A DNA stretch of 64,000 bases, from NCBI GenBank assembly GCA_963854835.1, contig OY978529.1:37196055-37260054 (forward strand), in the 5' to 3' direction. This DNA is from Megamerina dolium (lineage: Eukaryota > Arthropoda > Insecta > Diptera > Megamerinidae). Below are positions 34,220 through 47,010 of the stretch, in pieces. The notes under the pieces are model-generated. The model was not told the origin of the DNA, did no database searches, and was given only the letters and a program-made list of their open reading frames with translations. The translations under genes and the position numbers were made by a program. Each line of letters starts with the position of its first letter. Position 1 is the first letter of the stretch.

Positions 34220-34870
34220 TGTTGGGGTATAAGAACTAATGAATGACTAATGTTATATATTTTACAGCTCTGGACGCACTCTAGGTGCTCTGGGATCGAA
34301 ATTTATGAAAACATTAATTTTGTATGAGAGAATCGCGCATATAGAGGTTGAGTACTTTGAAAAAAAATGTTAACGTGGTAAAATTAATAAGCATCAGTTA
34401 TACATTTCACCGCTCTAGGGGCGACCCTAGGGAATTATGGAACTATTTGTCAATTTCCATGTGCGTTTAAGCTTATTTTGTAGGGGAGCGCCTCTAAGGA
34501 GTAAGGGTAATGAATAAGTAAGCTTGCAAAAACGAAAACGACTTTTTTTACCATAAAAATTTCAATTTTGCAAAGTAAGGGATATAAATATGAGGTAAGT
34601 ATGTTCAGGAACCTGTAGAGAAGATAAAATTAATTTGGGTCGGTCACATGTTTTAACTCTCTCGGTACACTCTAGTAGCAATACGAACATCAGTTTTAAA
34701 AACGTTAATTTTGTAGGAAAGTTCGTCTTGGAAATATATATAAAGGGTTAGGTAGGTAAAAGGCCTTAGGCCATATAGGGGGTAAGTATGTTTGGAAAAA
34801 ATATTGAGGAGAAAGAAGGGTTGATTGAGCGATATCAATTTTGGGAAAACATTTTATTTTTAGTAATGAT
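34220..34870 (+). repeat. Family X repeat block
   Basis: Carries CATCAGTTATACATTTCACC followed by GCTCTAGGGGCGACCCTAGG near 34394, ATTTTGTAGGGGAGCGCCTC near 34475 and GGGTCGGTCACATG near 34637, all in plus orientation. There are about three units. Confidence 0.6.
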
Positions 34871-36001
34871 AAGGTACTTTTCGATTCAACTAAACCACAG
34901 GTGGCCGATGTTGACACAGAATGGACTTATACCACTTTCAAAAACAACGATACATATATTTAATATGGACAATATCAAGCATTCTAATTAACAATTAATG
35001 CGTTCTATGAAAAACGAAATAAACATCATATCTTTATTATGTATGGGATTTTGTGTTTCACCAATTGGCCAGCACTACACGAAAAACACTTCCTAAATCC
35101 CCAATGGCATTGAAGACAATAACCATGATAATGAAAGGCTATCAGCCGAGGTCATAGAAAACATCATTACAGTGCACTCAACCAAACAAAATACTTTTAG
35201 ATACCTATATAACTCCATATGTTTATAAATTACATTAGACCACGTTAAATGTCGTTCTAAGCCATTAATTTTTTATACAAATTTTGTAGAATGGTGTAAA
35301 GAGATTATGTCGCATGCCGCAAAAGTAATGTGAGTATGCTGTTGGTGTGCTCTCTTGTAAATAATATTTAGGTAATTGATTTTTTGATACCAACTTTGTT
35401 CAATGTGTGTGTTTGTGTGAGGGTACATTGTATTTTGGGCTGACTCTAAAGCTAAACTGTAATTTTTTATAATTTTCTTGTCACTACATGCCATTGTTGT
35501 TGCTATTGTTATTGTAAAATTATTTCCAACACGTGCTCACTTTTATTTATTGGTTACTATCTACAGAAATACATATGTAGCTTCTGTATTGAAACTATTG
35601 CAAATGGTTAAATAACCCATTGCTACAAGCCAATACACTAAGGCTTGGAGGAAAATATGTAGGTCTTTTTAACATATGGCTATCCACGACTACGTGACTA
35701 TTCCTTTTGCAACTGGCAATGAATGCTGCATTATACTTATAATATAAAAATTTTAATTATTGATCTGATAATTTTTCCCCGAAAACCAATATTTATTTGT
35801 ATTTATTTTGACAGCTGTAGTAATTCGATTTCCATTCAATATATTCTACATATGTATGTATATTCTCTATGTATATATGTACTTAATACCTCATAGTCGT
35901 AGCATATTTATATTTAGTACAATAAATTGTTAGTACTAAGTACATAGAAGCACGAACATGTATGTATCATATGTTCGAAAAGTAATAGAAAAAAAAAACT
36001 T

Positions 36002-36035
<34 letters not shown>

Positions 36036-36469
36036 TTTGTGGACATTTCAGGGTCGAACAAAACACGTGTAATTTCTGTAATACAGGCTCATATAAATAT
36101 ATACATCATGTGAATTTCATACTATAATCTTTGTATTTTATTCAATTATATTCATATGAATATTATTGGAGTGTATTTTAGTATTTATTTAATGATGTTA
36201 TAAACGTATATAAATTAACTTAATCCGGCATAGTAAAACTTTTATAGAATAAACATTTGTGAATTTGTATATGTATGATATATATAGAGCATCATGGGGA
36301 TGCTCAGTGAAAGGTTCTATTCTCTGCGTTATTAAATTCTATAAATAAATACATATATTAATTTGGATATGCAAGTGTTCAATTATAATTTGCCTCAAAG
36401 CATTTTCGCCTTTGAAGATAGATCCCTAATAAAAGTTACTGTAGCCGTTTAGGGGATGTGTTTTGGACA
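34871..36469. other. No gene; microsatellites
   Basis: A/T-rich DNA. Includes a (TAA)n run at 36003-36034 and GTGTGT stretches near 35405. Confidence 0.4.
36003..36034. repeat. (TAA)n microsatellite
   Basis: About ten TAA units. Confidence 0.9.
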
Positions 36470-37080
36470 AATAGATATCAAAAATTGCCAATAAAAATTA
36501 AGGAAGAATGGTTAAAAAACTTAATTAATAAATTTTTACAAAAATTCTATTTTCTATTCTAACCTTTGAAACTTTTGTTTTAGTAGCCCTTTTTTTAACA
36601 TTTCCTAAAATGAAGACTAAAATGGCTTAAGAATTGAGAATAAAGGGTTAAAATGTATGAACAAATTCTACTAGAAATTCTATTGTAATCTTCCAAATAC
36701 AAATTTTAGCTCTTACGTATCGACAGAACATTTCTACGCTTGAAATGTTCATTTTAGTGCACTTTAGTGGACATTTCCCAAATTAGACATTAACATGACC
36801 AGAAAAATAATGTTGTATAAAGGGTTAAATTGTGCGAAAAAATTCTGCGCGAAATTCTATTGTATAAGAAACTTTAAAAAACAAACTTTAGCTCAAAAGT
36901 ATTCACAGAATATTTATAATACATACTCTCACATTTACTAGATTAGAGGCTGAAAAATTGGTAAGGGGTTAAAATATTGAAAAAAATATACAGTCTGCGC
37001 AAAAAGCTATTAAAAACTTTCAAACACAAACTTTAATTGACGTGAAATGAAGTGAAGAAATATTTCATACAATTCAGAAG
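36470..37080 (+). repeat. Degenerate tandem repeat, about 140-185-bp unit
   Basis: The motif AAGGGTTAAA(A/T)TGT..GAA.AAATTCT followed by AAATTCTATTGTA and CAAACTTTAGCTC recurs near 36480, 36644, 36826 and 36965. No coding signal. Confidence 0.45.
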
Positions 37081-37216
37081 TTTTTCCAGAGACCCCAGGC
37101 ACTACCATTATTTTCAGAAACTGATGATGAGCTTAATTCAAAAAAAATTTTTGTTCAACATTTGTTTTTGTTCTTCTTTTCTTTCTTTTTTATTTAGATG
37201 CTTTATGCTCTATTAT

Positions 37217-37540
37217 CGGATGCAGTAATTCAGTGGTTAGTGTGTTGGCCTTCTGATGTGTAGGTCGTGGGTTCAATCCCCGGCTGAAGCATAACAAATT
37301 TAATATCGAAAAGATATTTCGTTCGAACGGTACCCACCTGTCGGCAAGCAATTGACAATTCTTGCGAACTCTGTGACAAAGCTCAGAAAAAGTGATGTCA
37401 CAAGGGTTCTGCCATTCGGAACCTGCTAAAATATATAGGTCCCTTCTAATACTGTGCAAAATTTAACACGCACAATAGTACTGGAAGATATGCGCGGCCA
37501 AAGAGCCCTTTGGGGCTATAAGTGCCACATATTAATTTTA
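37217..37540 (+). mobile_element. tRNA-derived SINE, subfamily B, internal deletion
   Basis: Head with a mutated A box (GCAGTAATTCAGTGGTTAGT) and an intact B box (GGGTTCAATCCCC). The body lacks the GCAGTAACAACTTGCCATG-like segment (about 40 bases). The 3' end is the B type, GAGCCCTTTGGGGCTATAAG. The target-site duplication ATGCTCTATTAT is perfect (37205-37216, 37541-37552). Confidence 0.92.
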
Positions 37541-37867
37541 ATGCTCTATTATTAATGTCAAAAACTGGTGGTGAGCCTGATTTAAAAGAAAATGTTGTTC
37601 TATATTTGTTTTTCATCATTTCTTCTCCATTTATGTATTTGGAGTTGAGCGTACAAGAGGTGTTATCTATTAATCTCCTTTATCGAACCTCTTGTACTCA
37701 TTTATTTCGGTCCGATCTTGCTTATAACAAACCACCACGACTTAATGTCTGAGTCGTCTGTGAGGATATCTGGAAGGATTTCAAAGCATTGATTTACTAT
37801 TTGTACTGTTAACTGTTTAATCCTCTCATGCTATTTGTTTGTGGTAAACTCATATCAAATGGTTATT

Positions 37868-38150
37868 GTAGCCGAATTGATTAGTGCATTGGACTTCTGT
37901 GCATTAGTTGTATATTTGGGGATTCGAACCCCGGCCGAGGCAACTTTACGAACTTTATCATAAAAGGTTTTCTCTTTCAATACATTACCTTGCCAATTGG
38001 CAAATTCTCCGGCAGTAACAATTTGCCATAGAAAAGCTTCTAAAAAAGCTCTGTGCCAATGTAGAGAATGATATAACCGGGTTTCTGCCGGGATTCAAAT
38101 TTAACTGATACAATAGTATTAGGGGAAAAATTCGGCCCAAGTGTCCGAAA
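37868..38150 (+). mobile_element. Divergent SINE, subfamily C
   Basis: The tRNA-like head has a degenerate A box (GTAGCCGAATTGATTAGTGC) and a canonical B box (GGGATTCGAACCCC). The junction GGCCGAGGCAACTTTACGAA differs from A and B. The body keeps GGCAGTAACAATTTGCCAT and AAGCTTCTAAAAAAGCTCTGTG, then diverges. It ends near TTCGGCCCAAGTGTCCG. No target duplication was found, so it is probably older. Confidence 0.75.
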
Positions 38151-40357
38151 TATTGGAGATGATTTGCTTTGACTTTTGCAGTTTTTCCATGTTGTTTTGT
38201 TTTGCTAAAGACTTATTTAATTTTGAAGTGGCGATATGAGAGAAAATGTTCGAAAATGTTCGGTTAGCACATATTTACTAAGATGGAATTGATATAATCT
38301 TTATGAGCTGTATTATGATATTGAAATAGATAAGCCTTACTGACTGAATGGAATCCAGCCATGGCGGTGTTTTATCCAAAATCTCGAAGATCGACGCTTA
38401 AGATCTGAAAGACCAAAATTTGTAGAAGTACTTGCCAACCTGTAATAGTTGGATATTTCTATGTGACACAAAATGCTCTACGTGCTTCCAACATTAATTG
38501 CCGGTTATAATAGCCACATAAGTAACTATAAGGTAGATTTTCTCGTACCCAATCCTTTTACAATCTTATCTTCACTTTAAGGCACTAAAAACAGAAGATA
38601 CAGCAAATAGCTTGATATAATATCTTTCGAATTAAAACAAACAGACAAGCAAAAAAAAAGCAGTCATATCACTTATGGACCATAACAGTCGTTAGCAAAA
38701 TTAATGACTTCATATAATTTAATATGATTTTATGAGTAATTAACATTAAAAACCAACTCTGCTTAATTCACCTACTTTCAATTAATACTCGTATGTAGGA
38801 GGTAGGTTGAAATTAATTTCTAGTTCAAGAGAAAAAAACTCAATTACATTTTATTGATTAAATACACTTCTCATAAAACAATACAATATTAGTTACTGTA
38901 TTTGGAATTAATAATGCTAAATATAGAAGGTGTGCATTACCACACTCTTATCTCGTTGCCACTTTTATACTTAGTTCATACTCTTGTATACGCATTTATT
39001 AATACCTACTTATCATATTTATTATTAGCCTACATATTTGCCTATGTTGAAAATGTATACATACATACATCATATACATAGTAGTACATTTATTCATTTG
39101 AAATGTTTTGTGCATTTGTTTGCTTACTTTTACGCTCATTCATTGATATTTATCTCACCCTAATACCAATGATGATATTAATAATGAAATTAATTACAAT
39201 ATTATATGCTAGCGTTCGCTATACTTCTGTATGGTATATACTTACATAAATCGACTATATGATTCTAATGGCAATGGACTTAAGCCCTTGACTAAGACAA
39301 TGCGTAGTTTCCTCTTTGTTTACTTACCTCATATTCCATTATAAATGATTACTTTGCATATGGATCTATTATAATTGTATGTATCTATGTTAAAAGTGAG
39401 TAGACACATACATAGTATGTATATAGACATTATTGCTGCTTAGGCATATTTTGAATCTAGTAAATATTTTATGTAAATGTAAATAGAATATATTAAGTTA
39501 ATTACTTAAGATATCGTCTACAGAATGAAAAAATAAAAGAGAAATGAGTACTCACGATTTATAATCTACCAGCGCCTTGTTCGATATCTTGGTATGGTAT
39601 CTTTTCTTAGCACAACTATAGTCTGCAACATTGTCCGTAATATTGAGAGTGGGCTCTACACGAACAAAATTGCAAAGACGATATTTCCCAATATAAAGGA
39701 TACTTTAGATAAAACCGACATTTCATATATTCAATATATGAATATTGTTCGAAATTCTCCTATGGACTACTTACTAAAGTTCAGAAGCCAAAAAAAAACT
39801 TATCCCACTACATCAACGGGTAAGTTGATTATTTCTATCAGATCTGGGATTAATTGATAGGAATTTTTGTTTCCTTTTCCAAACATGAAATATATTTCGG
39901 ACGAAATAAGACTGTTGCGTAAACAAATGTTGCTGATGAGGACTTTTTTCTTTAAGATTAAAAATATGCCGGGAATAATTGGTAATAGTAGAAAAGTTGA
40001 AAACGATTTAGTACCTATACGATTAATTATAACATTTATTAATTTGAATATAAACTAAAAATTGTTTATCTTACCATTTGGCTGAAAATTGCAATTTAAA
40101 CATCCCGATTTTGTCCATAACTTTCAGAGTAATAATGAACTTTGTCTATCTAAAAATCACCATCAACTCCAATAATAATTAGGAGCATTGGATAAGTCCA
40201 GCGATCTTGCTTGGGGAACCGACTAATATTTTAATATACTTACGCCACAAAAACTTCGAATGGAACCAGTGTTTGATCGATAAAACCATGTACTTTTTCC
40301 CCACAGAGAGCATGGCGATAATGTTCTTACATTTAATAAATCTTCGACAAACTTAAA
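38151..40357. other. No gene supported
   Basis: A/T-rich DNA. Opposed short open frames at 39556-39860 were considered and not accepted. Confidence 0.35.
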
Positions 40358-40690
40358 GTGATTTGGTGGAATATCGAGGCAAAGTACTGTGGAAGACACA
40401 TCGGCATTTTCAGTGACAGCCCAACTGTAGTCAAGTTCCTTGTAACTCCTGGTAGTTCTTCTAAGATGATCGGTGTATGTAAGGTGAAGTTTATACGAAA
40501 CGATACGAAACGTTACGAAAAAAAAACAAAAAAAAAACCCTAATCTTATATGGAATATTTCAAAAGTTCATGGGTTTATCATTTGCCCAAATTGAGCTCT
40601 TCTGGTACACCTACGGCTCCAGAGACAGATTTCGGCAAAAGCTCCATTGGATTCCTGCAATGCGTTAACGACATTATAGGTTAGATTCAT
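40358..40690 (+). pseudogene. LINE RNase H domain fragment
   Basis: One frame gives HIGIFSDSPTVVKFLVTPGS followed by SSKMIGVCK, matching the central IFSDSQAA.KAL motif of non-LTR retrotransposon RNase H domains. Its catalytic D is present but QAA is changed to PTV. About 150 bases later another frame gives LPKLSSSGTPTAPETDFGKS, like the segment that follows the ADELAR motif at the end of such domains. It is frameshifted and partial. The exact clade (I-like or Jockey-like) is not decided. Confidence 0.6.
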
Positions 40691-41111
40691 AAAAAAGGTG
40701 ATTGATTTGAACTGAAATAACCTTCTTCTACTTGAACTTATTGAATTAACCCCTATCGTGTAAAGTCGGAGTCGGAGTTACATATATTTTTTAAACAAAT
40801 TAAAAAATCGATAATATAGTGATTGATCCTTAAAATAGAATCCATCAAATTTTTGAGCACTTTTACGTACTTTTTTGAGAACCGGACACAAGTCACCCTA
40901 TGTTACACAGAAGAGATGCCAAAAACGACGTTTGAGTTTGAGGTGAAAGATTATAATTTTCCTCTATCTTCATTATTCCTTTCCATTGTGTCAATGCTTT
41001 CCATCCTGTTCGTTCGCTTTAGAGCTTTAGTATACTGACTGAATGCCTACGATTTCTCTTGGTCACTTCTTAGCTCTAACTCCAACTCTAAGCAATTGCA
41101 AAGTTGAACCC

Positions 41112-41205
41112 TCCTTCTAGAAGCTTTTTATCACGCCTGTTCTTCCATATGGCTCAGAAGCCTTGAAACTTTCCACTTCGGATAAAAGATAAAGAGTCCT
41201 ATATA
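41112..41205 (+). pseudogene. LINE reverse-transcriptase C-terminal fragment
   Basis: The frame reads LFITPVLPYGSEALKLSTSD then KR and a stop. This matches the V.LYGSE.W.L...D block that follows the polymerase domain in RTE-like and related LINEs. It is isolated, and downstream homology is lost. Confidence 0.6.
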
Positions 41206-41975
41206 CTTTGGTGAAGATAGGTATTGTATGATCAGTACGCCAAACTGCTCTGACCTCGGTCAAAAGTACGGCAATAAGGAACAAGCCTCATCACTTTCCC
41301 ATCAACAAATTTTTGGAAAGATCAAATACTGAAGAAACGAAACGTCAACGCCTGAACTTCCCGAACGGCACCAACAAGCGTAGAACAGCTAACATTCGCG
41401 AAGTGTGAGGTCCCAAATCAAAGTTCAATCGCCATTTTAATAAGGCGATTAATTAATTATTCTTTCTCTTTGACTGCACGCCCAACGAATTTTCAATTTT
41501 CCATCAAAATAAAAATAAAGAGCCAGCCATCTTATTATTTTTAATGACCTCGTCTATAGTAAGATATGAAAACAATATGAACATAAAAACACAATTTATA
41601 ATTTATTTTTATTTTCATTTTTATTTATTAATTTATTTAGTTATTTTTCTCCTTCTTGTTGTTGTTGTTGGTTTTCTTTTCAGTTTTCTGTTGATGTTTT
41701 GTCATTAAGTCAGAATAATATGTAATCATAATAATAATATGAATTTTATTTTTCTGGTTGTTGCTTTATATTTTTCTCTTTTCAATATGTATTTTCTTTA
41801 TGAATTTTTGTCCTCTTTATGCTCTTATATCATTTTTCATTTTTCTTTAATAATTTTTCATTTTTAATATTTTTGCTTCTAATTTTTGTTTTTTGTTTTT
41901 TTTTTTTCTTTTTAATTTGTTTGTTTGGATTTGTCATTTAAATCTTAACTTAAATGGTTACATACGAATGTATTG
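41206..41975. other. No gene seen; T-rich
   Basis: From about 41580 the plus strand is strongly T-rich, with GTTGTTGTTG and T-runs. Confidence 0.4.
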
Positions 41976-42262
41976 ATTAAGGTGCCTCTTTGCAGAAATA
42001 TGATATATAAAGTTGTCATTTTTCATGGCGAAGCATGACATTTGGTTCCATTTATGACATTTAGCAAAATAGTTCGCTTTAATAGAAAGTCATTCGTGGG
42101 GTAGAACATTAAAAAGACCAGTTGAGGAAAACAAAAAGGCATTCGTGAGGCATTTCATTGAGTCGAAAAATAGTGGGCATCATAAGAGAAACCAAACTTA
42201 ATGTTTCACTGATAAAAACGGCAACTTTCCTATATTTTTTATGCAGGATGAGGCACCTTAAT
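41976..42262. mobile_element. MITE with long inverted ends, 287 bp
   Basis: The left end ATTAAGGTGCCTCTTTGCAG and the reverse complement of the right end, ATTAAGGTGCCTCATCCTGC, remain similar for about 50 bases (both then read AATAT, then TTG.C.TTTTT). An internal direct repeat reads AAGTCATTCGTGGGG (42088) and AAGGCATTCGTGAGG (42136). There is no coding capacity. Confidence 0.65.
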
Positions 42263-42909
42263 GTATATATGGCATACAAGCATGCTCATAATTTTAATTA
42301 TGACTTATTTATTTACTTATTATATGTATGCTGTGAAATGATTTTAGACTTTTTTATTTTTTGGGTTTTTTAAAGTTCATATGATGATTTTTTGAATTTA
42401 GGTTTGTTTTCAAAAATTTATTTTTCAAAATATTTATTGTATTTTATTTCTTTGTTTGCTTAAATTTACACAAAATTTTCTAAGTTTAAATTTAAATTAT
42501 TTGTTGTTGTTTTTGTTTTAAACAATTTAAAATGTTTTTCTTCTTCATCATCATGTTCCTCGTGTGTTCATTAGAATATTTTTTTCATTTTGCTTCATAT
42601 ATTTTTTATTTGCAAATTTATATAGAAGTTTTTTTTTTTGTTTTTTTAGACTATAGTACAAAGTAAATTTATTAGTTTGGTATTTGTTCTTGTTCTTTTG
42701 TTTTTTTTTTTCTTTTAGTTAAGCCCTACATAAAAAATCGTTTTTATCATTTGGTTGATGATTTTTAAATTTTTGTGTGCGATTTTTTTCTAATGATTGT
42801 GCTGATGAAGGGTATGGGGTGAAGATATACATACAATATACAAATATGTTGAATATAAAAATGTCGCAAACGAATGTAGTGATATCATGTATACAGAAAT
42901 ATGTTTCTA
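42263..42909. other. No gene; T-rich
   Basis: Long T-runs at 42630 and 42702. Nothing was assigned. Confidence 0.4.
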
Positions 42910-44444
42910 TGCAATGTGTCTTAAAAGATTCCGAAATGTTGCTCAGTAGCATTATACAATGGCGGCATCTATTCAAATACGAGAGCTTTGTAAAATCTAC
43001 ACCTTTACGAATATTTTTACGGAGTTGTCGAAGTCGAAGGTTGAAGAAAAAAAAATCTTCATCTTTCGATTACACACTTGTAGAAAAGCAAAGGCCTCTT
43101 GAAAATTGCAAATGTGCAGGAAAAACGGTTGTAAGTGTAGGACGAAAACCTCTCAGTTAGTTAATTAACTGCACTAATAACGGTGTATGAACAATTTAGG
43201 TACCACCTAAACTAAATGGGTCCAGAAGTAGTAGACGAAGCTGATAATATGTCGATGTCCTGCATTTGCAAGCTGTATATAAATGAACTCGAAATGTGCA
43301 TCATTTGGTAACTTCTAAAGATTGTTGGTAAGAGGAAAGAAGTGAAAGATTTCTGTAATCGAACCATACACAACTGATGCTCGAAAACGAACTCAGATAG
43401 GTAGTTTGATTCGGTTTTTTTTTGTAAGACATCGTGGCAGATACTTTGATTCCAAGAAACTTAAAAAGTTGATGCTTAGTATATCCGTATCAAAGACTTC
43501 AAGCCTAATTTGAAACAAAACGGGACAGACATATAGAAAAAGGACCACCGTCTTATCACCCTAAAGGCTGTATAGAATCCTTATTCTATTCCACTATGTT
43601 ATTCCTATCATTTCTATGTGAGCAGGCCGATAAAATCGAATAAAATTGTGGCCTGAAAATCAGATGCATATATCCCAAGTGCGAAATACAGTTGGGTTCC
43701 ACTCGCTTCTACAAAATCACCAGAACCAGAACCTTGTTTGGCTCTGGAGCCATATGTAGAAATATGAAAACAAATTCAGCCAGGCACAGCCGCAGGGTCA
43801 AACCAAAAACTTGCCCCTAGCAACAATATTTTTTACTACTTTTGCAATACGCCCTATATGGCGTGAGGTCATAGGGCATGGATGGAACTAAGGAATTCAC
43901 GTCAGTGACAGAGTTAAGCAATGCCGGAGGGGAGCTGTACCAGCAAGTAAATGCCTTTAAATACCTCTCCTTAAATAAACACATCGAATGGAGGAAGATA
44001 CACTATAGCATAAAGAGCTGAATATTGGAAAAGAACTTGGCAAGAAGTGCTTTCCACATTTTGACAAAGACTTTGGGCTATTAAAATACCTATGCGCGAA
44101 TTGTTCCTCATAACTTAACGAGCGTCATAAAAGTTCGAAAGAGCTCATCAGGGCACTATAGACCTAAACTTCATCCAAAACTTTATCAGAGACCTGAAGT
44201 TAGAGTTAATTGGTGGGTACGATAAACCCTAGGCACTTAGTCAGTAGACCATTGTACCAAAGCCCTAAAGCGACAAAGTACCGAATTGAAGCTACCCTGA
44301 ACTTAGTTAGTTATTGCGGGAGTAACGTTTTTAAATTGTCAAAATGCGCATGAAGGTGCAGACGTTGCAATTCACTCATATGTCATAAGATGGCGCCACT
44401 CTATAAACCTTCTGATCACTGGTCCGGAAACTTTTGCAACGCAC
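42910..44444. mobile_element. Long element with mariner-like TA-flanked inverted ends
   Basis: The left end (GCAATGTGTCTTAAAAG..AATGGCGGCATCTATTC) and the reverse complement of the right end (GTGCGTTGCAAAAGTTTCC..AGTGGCGCCATCTTATG) are inverted copies. They match the two ends of the short element at 46722-47008. The right flank is TA at 44445-44446. The 1.5-kb interior has no intact transposase and carries a LINE fragment near 43.9 kb, so it is a composite or decayed copy. Confidence 0.55.
43925..44075 (+). pseudogene. Possible LINE polymerase-tail fragment
   Basis: The frame reads GGELYQQVNAFKYLSLNKHI followed by EWRKIHYSIKS, a stop and SAFHILTKTLG. The Q.V..FKYL motif is typical of the region after the reverse-transcriptase domain in RTE-like LINEs. 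It lies inside the inverted-end element at 42910-44444. Confidence 0.4.
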
Positions 44445-44824
44445 TATACATGTGTATACATAAAAAGAAGAAAGATGAAATCGAAAAATGTGAAAAATAT
44501 TAAATTTTTTTCGATTTCATTTTTTTTATTATTTCTCATACATTATATGATTATTTGTAGTAGTATGTAGCATTATTTTTAGAAATTCACTGAATTTTTA
44601 TTTTCATGTGTACATATACATATATATATTTATATTTGATTTAATTTCTTTTTCTGCGGACAATTTATCATTTAATTTAGCATATTTTCACTTCAATTTG
44701 ATATTTTCTTTTTGTCCATCGTTTTCATTTTCTTTTTTTTTTTTTTTTGCTTTTTGTGAATTTTATATGTGATGACATAATTTAGTCTGCTTTATATAAT
44801 GTTTTATTTGTATATATATGTACA
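44445..44824. other. No gene; T-rich
   Basis: T-runs and TATATA tracts only. Confidence 0.4.
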
Positions 44825-45054
44825 TTAGAGTGGGTGAAATATGTATTTTTCGCTAAAGACTGAAGAAAAATGCTAAGAAGAGTATGTTGGAATTCATGAA
44901 ATTATCAAAAATTTAGTTTGGAAATTTCAACAACTCCGTAACCGGCTTAGATCTATTGTATATTCACCAAGCTTACTCAGAAATATCGATCGATTACTTT
45001 TTTGCGATACACTTTATTAAATGAAATTGTTGCATACAATTTAACCCACCCTAA
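44825..45054. mobile_element. Short TIR element, TTAGRGTGGG family (copy 3)
   Basis: The left end TTAGAGTGGGTGAAATATGT and the reverse complement of the right end, TTAGGGTGGGTTAAATTGTA, are inverted repeats of the same type as at 1076-1694 and 20447-21502. The 230-bp copy has only non-repetitive interior sequence. It inserted in a TATATATGTA-rich site. Confidence 0.65.
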
Positions 45055-46719
45055 TATATATGTATGTATTTTATTTTTTATAGCAGCAAACATATTATAA
45101 ATACATGCAATTTTCATTTATTACTTATTTTCTTTTTTTTTTTTTTTAATATAATTTATCATTGCCTGTCATATACATATTATTTACGGTAACTTATGCG
45201 TTTATTGGTGTTTATTTATTAGCTAAAAATGACGAAAACCGAAAACATTTCTATAAACAAAATAAAAAAATTGATATATATTTATAATAATGTCATCTAT
45301 TTCGATAAGTACATACACATACACAAACATTTATGCGAATTTTTATTTGATTAAATTTATATATTTGTTTTTCTTCTTCTAAGTGAGGTTATGGCATATT
45401 GCTACAAATTGTTATGTATTTGAATTTACTTGGTGTGTTTATTTTATTTTGTTAAAGAAAAATGTATATAGAATAACACTCTAAAAACAATAATCACATT
45501 ATTAATAATAACGAAAAATAATAATCAAATAAATGCAAATATATAAAATTCATAAAAAATTAATTTTCAAAAATATTGTGAAAGTTGAACCAATTAAATT
45601 TTTTTTTAATAATAATTGTAAAGTAAAACACAGATAAATGGAACCTGTACTAAAATATTCAGCCATATCATATATTTCATTCGTATTTTTCTCACTCGAA
45701 AAAATTCGATGAAAATCGAATAATGTCCTAACTCAACATGAAAATGACAGAATACCTCAACAAAATCAAGGAAATGTAATTAAATATCTTTTGAAAGTAC
45801 CCGTCAAAATTTTAGTCATTTTGGACACGCAGTTGTTGTTCGAAAATAAAGTCAGTGAGCCGATATGAGTGTTTGCATGTAAAAATGGGAGCTTGAAAGA
45901 CAATACGTCCACACAAATCAAAGAAGAGTTGGACGCTTTGTCATATTTTGGTCAGTTGATTTTAAACGTTGCTATAATAGTTTGAGAAGTAATGAACGTT
46001 TTGGAGGTCCAAAACTGCAACCACTGTAAATAATGTTGCTCTAGTTCATCAAATGGTGCGATATAGTATAACTGTCAAATTAAAGTGACAAACAAATCAA
46101 GAAATGCTCTCTAAAATACCAGCTGTTTTAGAAAACTGTCACTGTCGTTGTCGACGCTCTATTGTATGGGCTTTATTGTGAAAGAGGTTCGTGGCACATT
46201 TGCCTTTTACAATTTTTTTCGAACATAGAAAATATCTCAAGCGATGTTTATGACTGACAAAAATCATAACATGGCCGATTTTCAAATGATGACAATTTTG
46301 AAGACTTTTAACGCTTTGTTACGTTATGTTTCAAATATTAAACACTAAATTGCATATTTTAATTATTTTTATTCATTTCAATTTTTGGTATTTATATGTT
46401 GTTTTTGTTGCTGTTTTTCTTCTTTTTATTTTGTATTTTAAATTATAAGTATAATGTACGTATGTATGTACAATATATATAAAAATGTATAATTAGAATT
46501 TGGATTTTATTTGGGGATCTTTTTTGTTAATTATATTTTTAAAATATTGCATTTATTTCTTCATTTTTTGTTTCTACTTTTTTCATAACATAATGTTTTG
46601 CAGATTTTAAATAAATAATTTATTTGAAATTATTATTTTCATTAATCATTGGAGTATATTTTTGTTATATTTTACGTTTTTCTACACATTCATATTATTT
46701 ATTAATTGTAATTATTTGT
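45055..46719. other. No gene supported
   Basis: A/T-rich DNA. A stretch at 45830-46060 is faintly mariner-like in translation but too weak to call. Confidence 0.35.
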
Positions 46720-46721
46720 TA

Positions 46722-47008
46722 CACAGTGTCTTTCAACAGTTTCCAGAGTGGTGTTCAATAGACTTATACAGTGGCGCCATCTATTGATATATGAGTGAGT
46801 TATTAAAGTCTGCACCTTCACGAACATTTTGACACTTTGAGAATATCATTATGTCAACAAACAATACGCAAATATCAAGTTCTATTTATTTTAAAGTCGA
46901 TAACGCATTCATCGGGATATTTATGACAATCATCAGTCATATGTTATTAGATGGCGTCACTATCTAAGTCTACTAATCACCATTTTGAAACTATTGAAAT
47001 TCACGATG
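46722..47008. mobile_element. mariner-type MITE, 287 bp
   Basis: TA dinucleotides flank it (46720-46721, 47009-47010). The left end CACAGTGTCTTTCAACAGTT and the reverse complement of the right end, CATCGTGAATTTCAATAGTT, continue as inverted repeats for about 70 bases (shared TAGACTTA.A.AGTG.CGCCATCTA). It has the same ends as the 1.5-kb element at 42910-44444. Confidence 0.75.
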
Positions 47009-47010
47009 TA

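Noticed and set aside
39556..39860. Opposed open frames (minus reading with ADYSCAKKRYHTKIS; plus 87-codon frame) with a donor-like GTGAGT
   Set aside because: Neither frame matches a family I know, the acceptor is poor, and lengths are within chance for this composition.
45830..46060. Possible mariner-like translation (NSLRSNERFGGPKLQ)
   Set aside because: Too short and without flanking mariner motifs in any frame.
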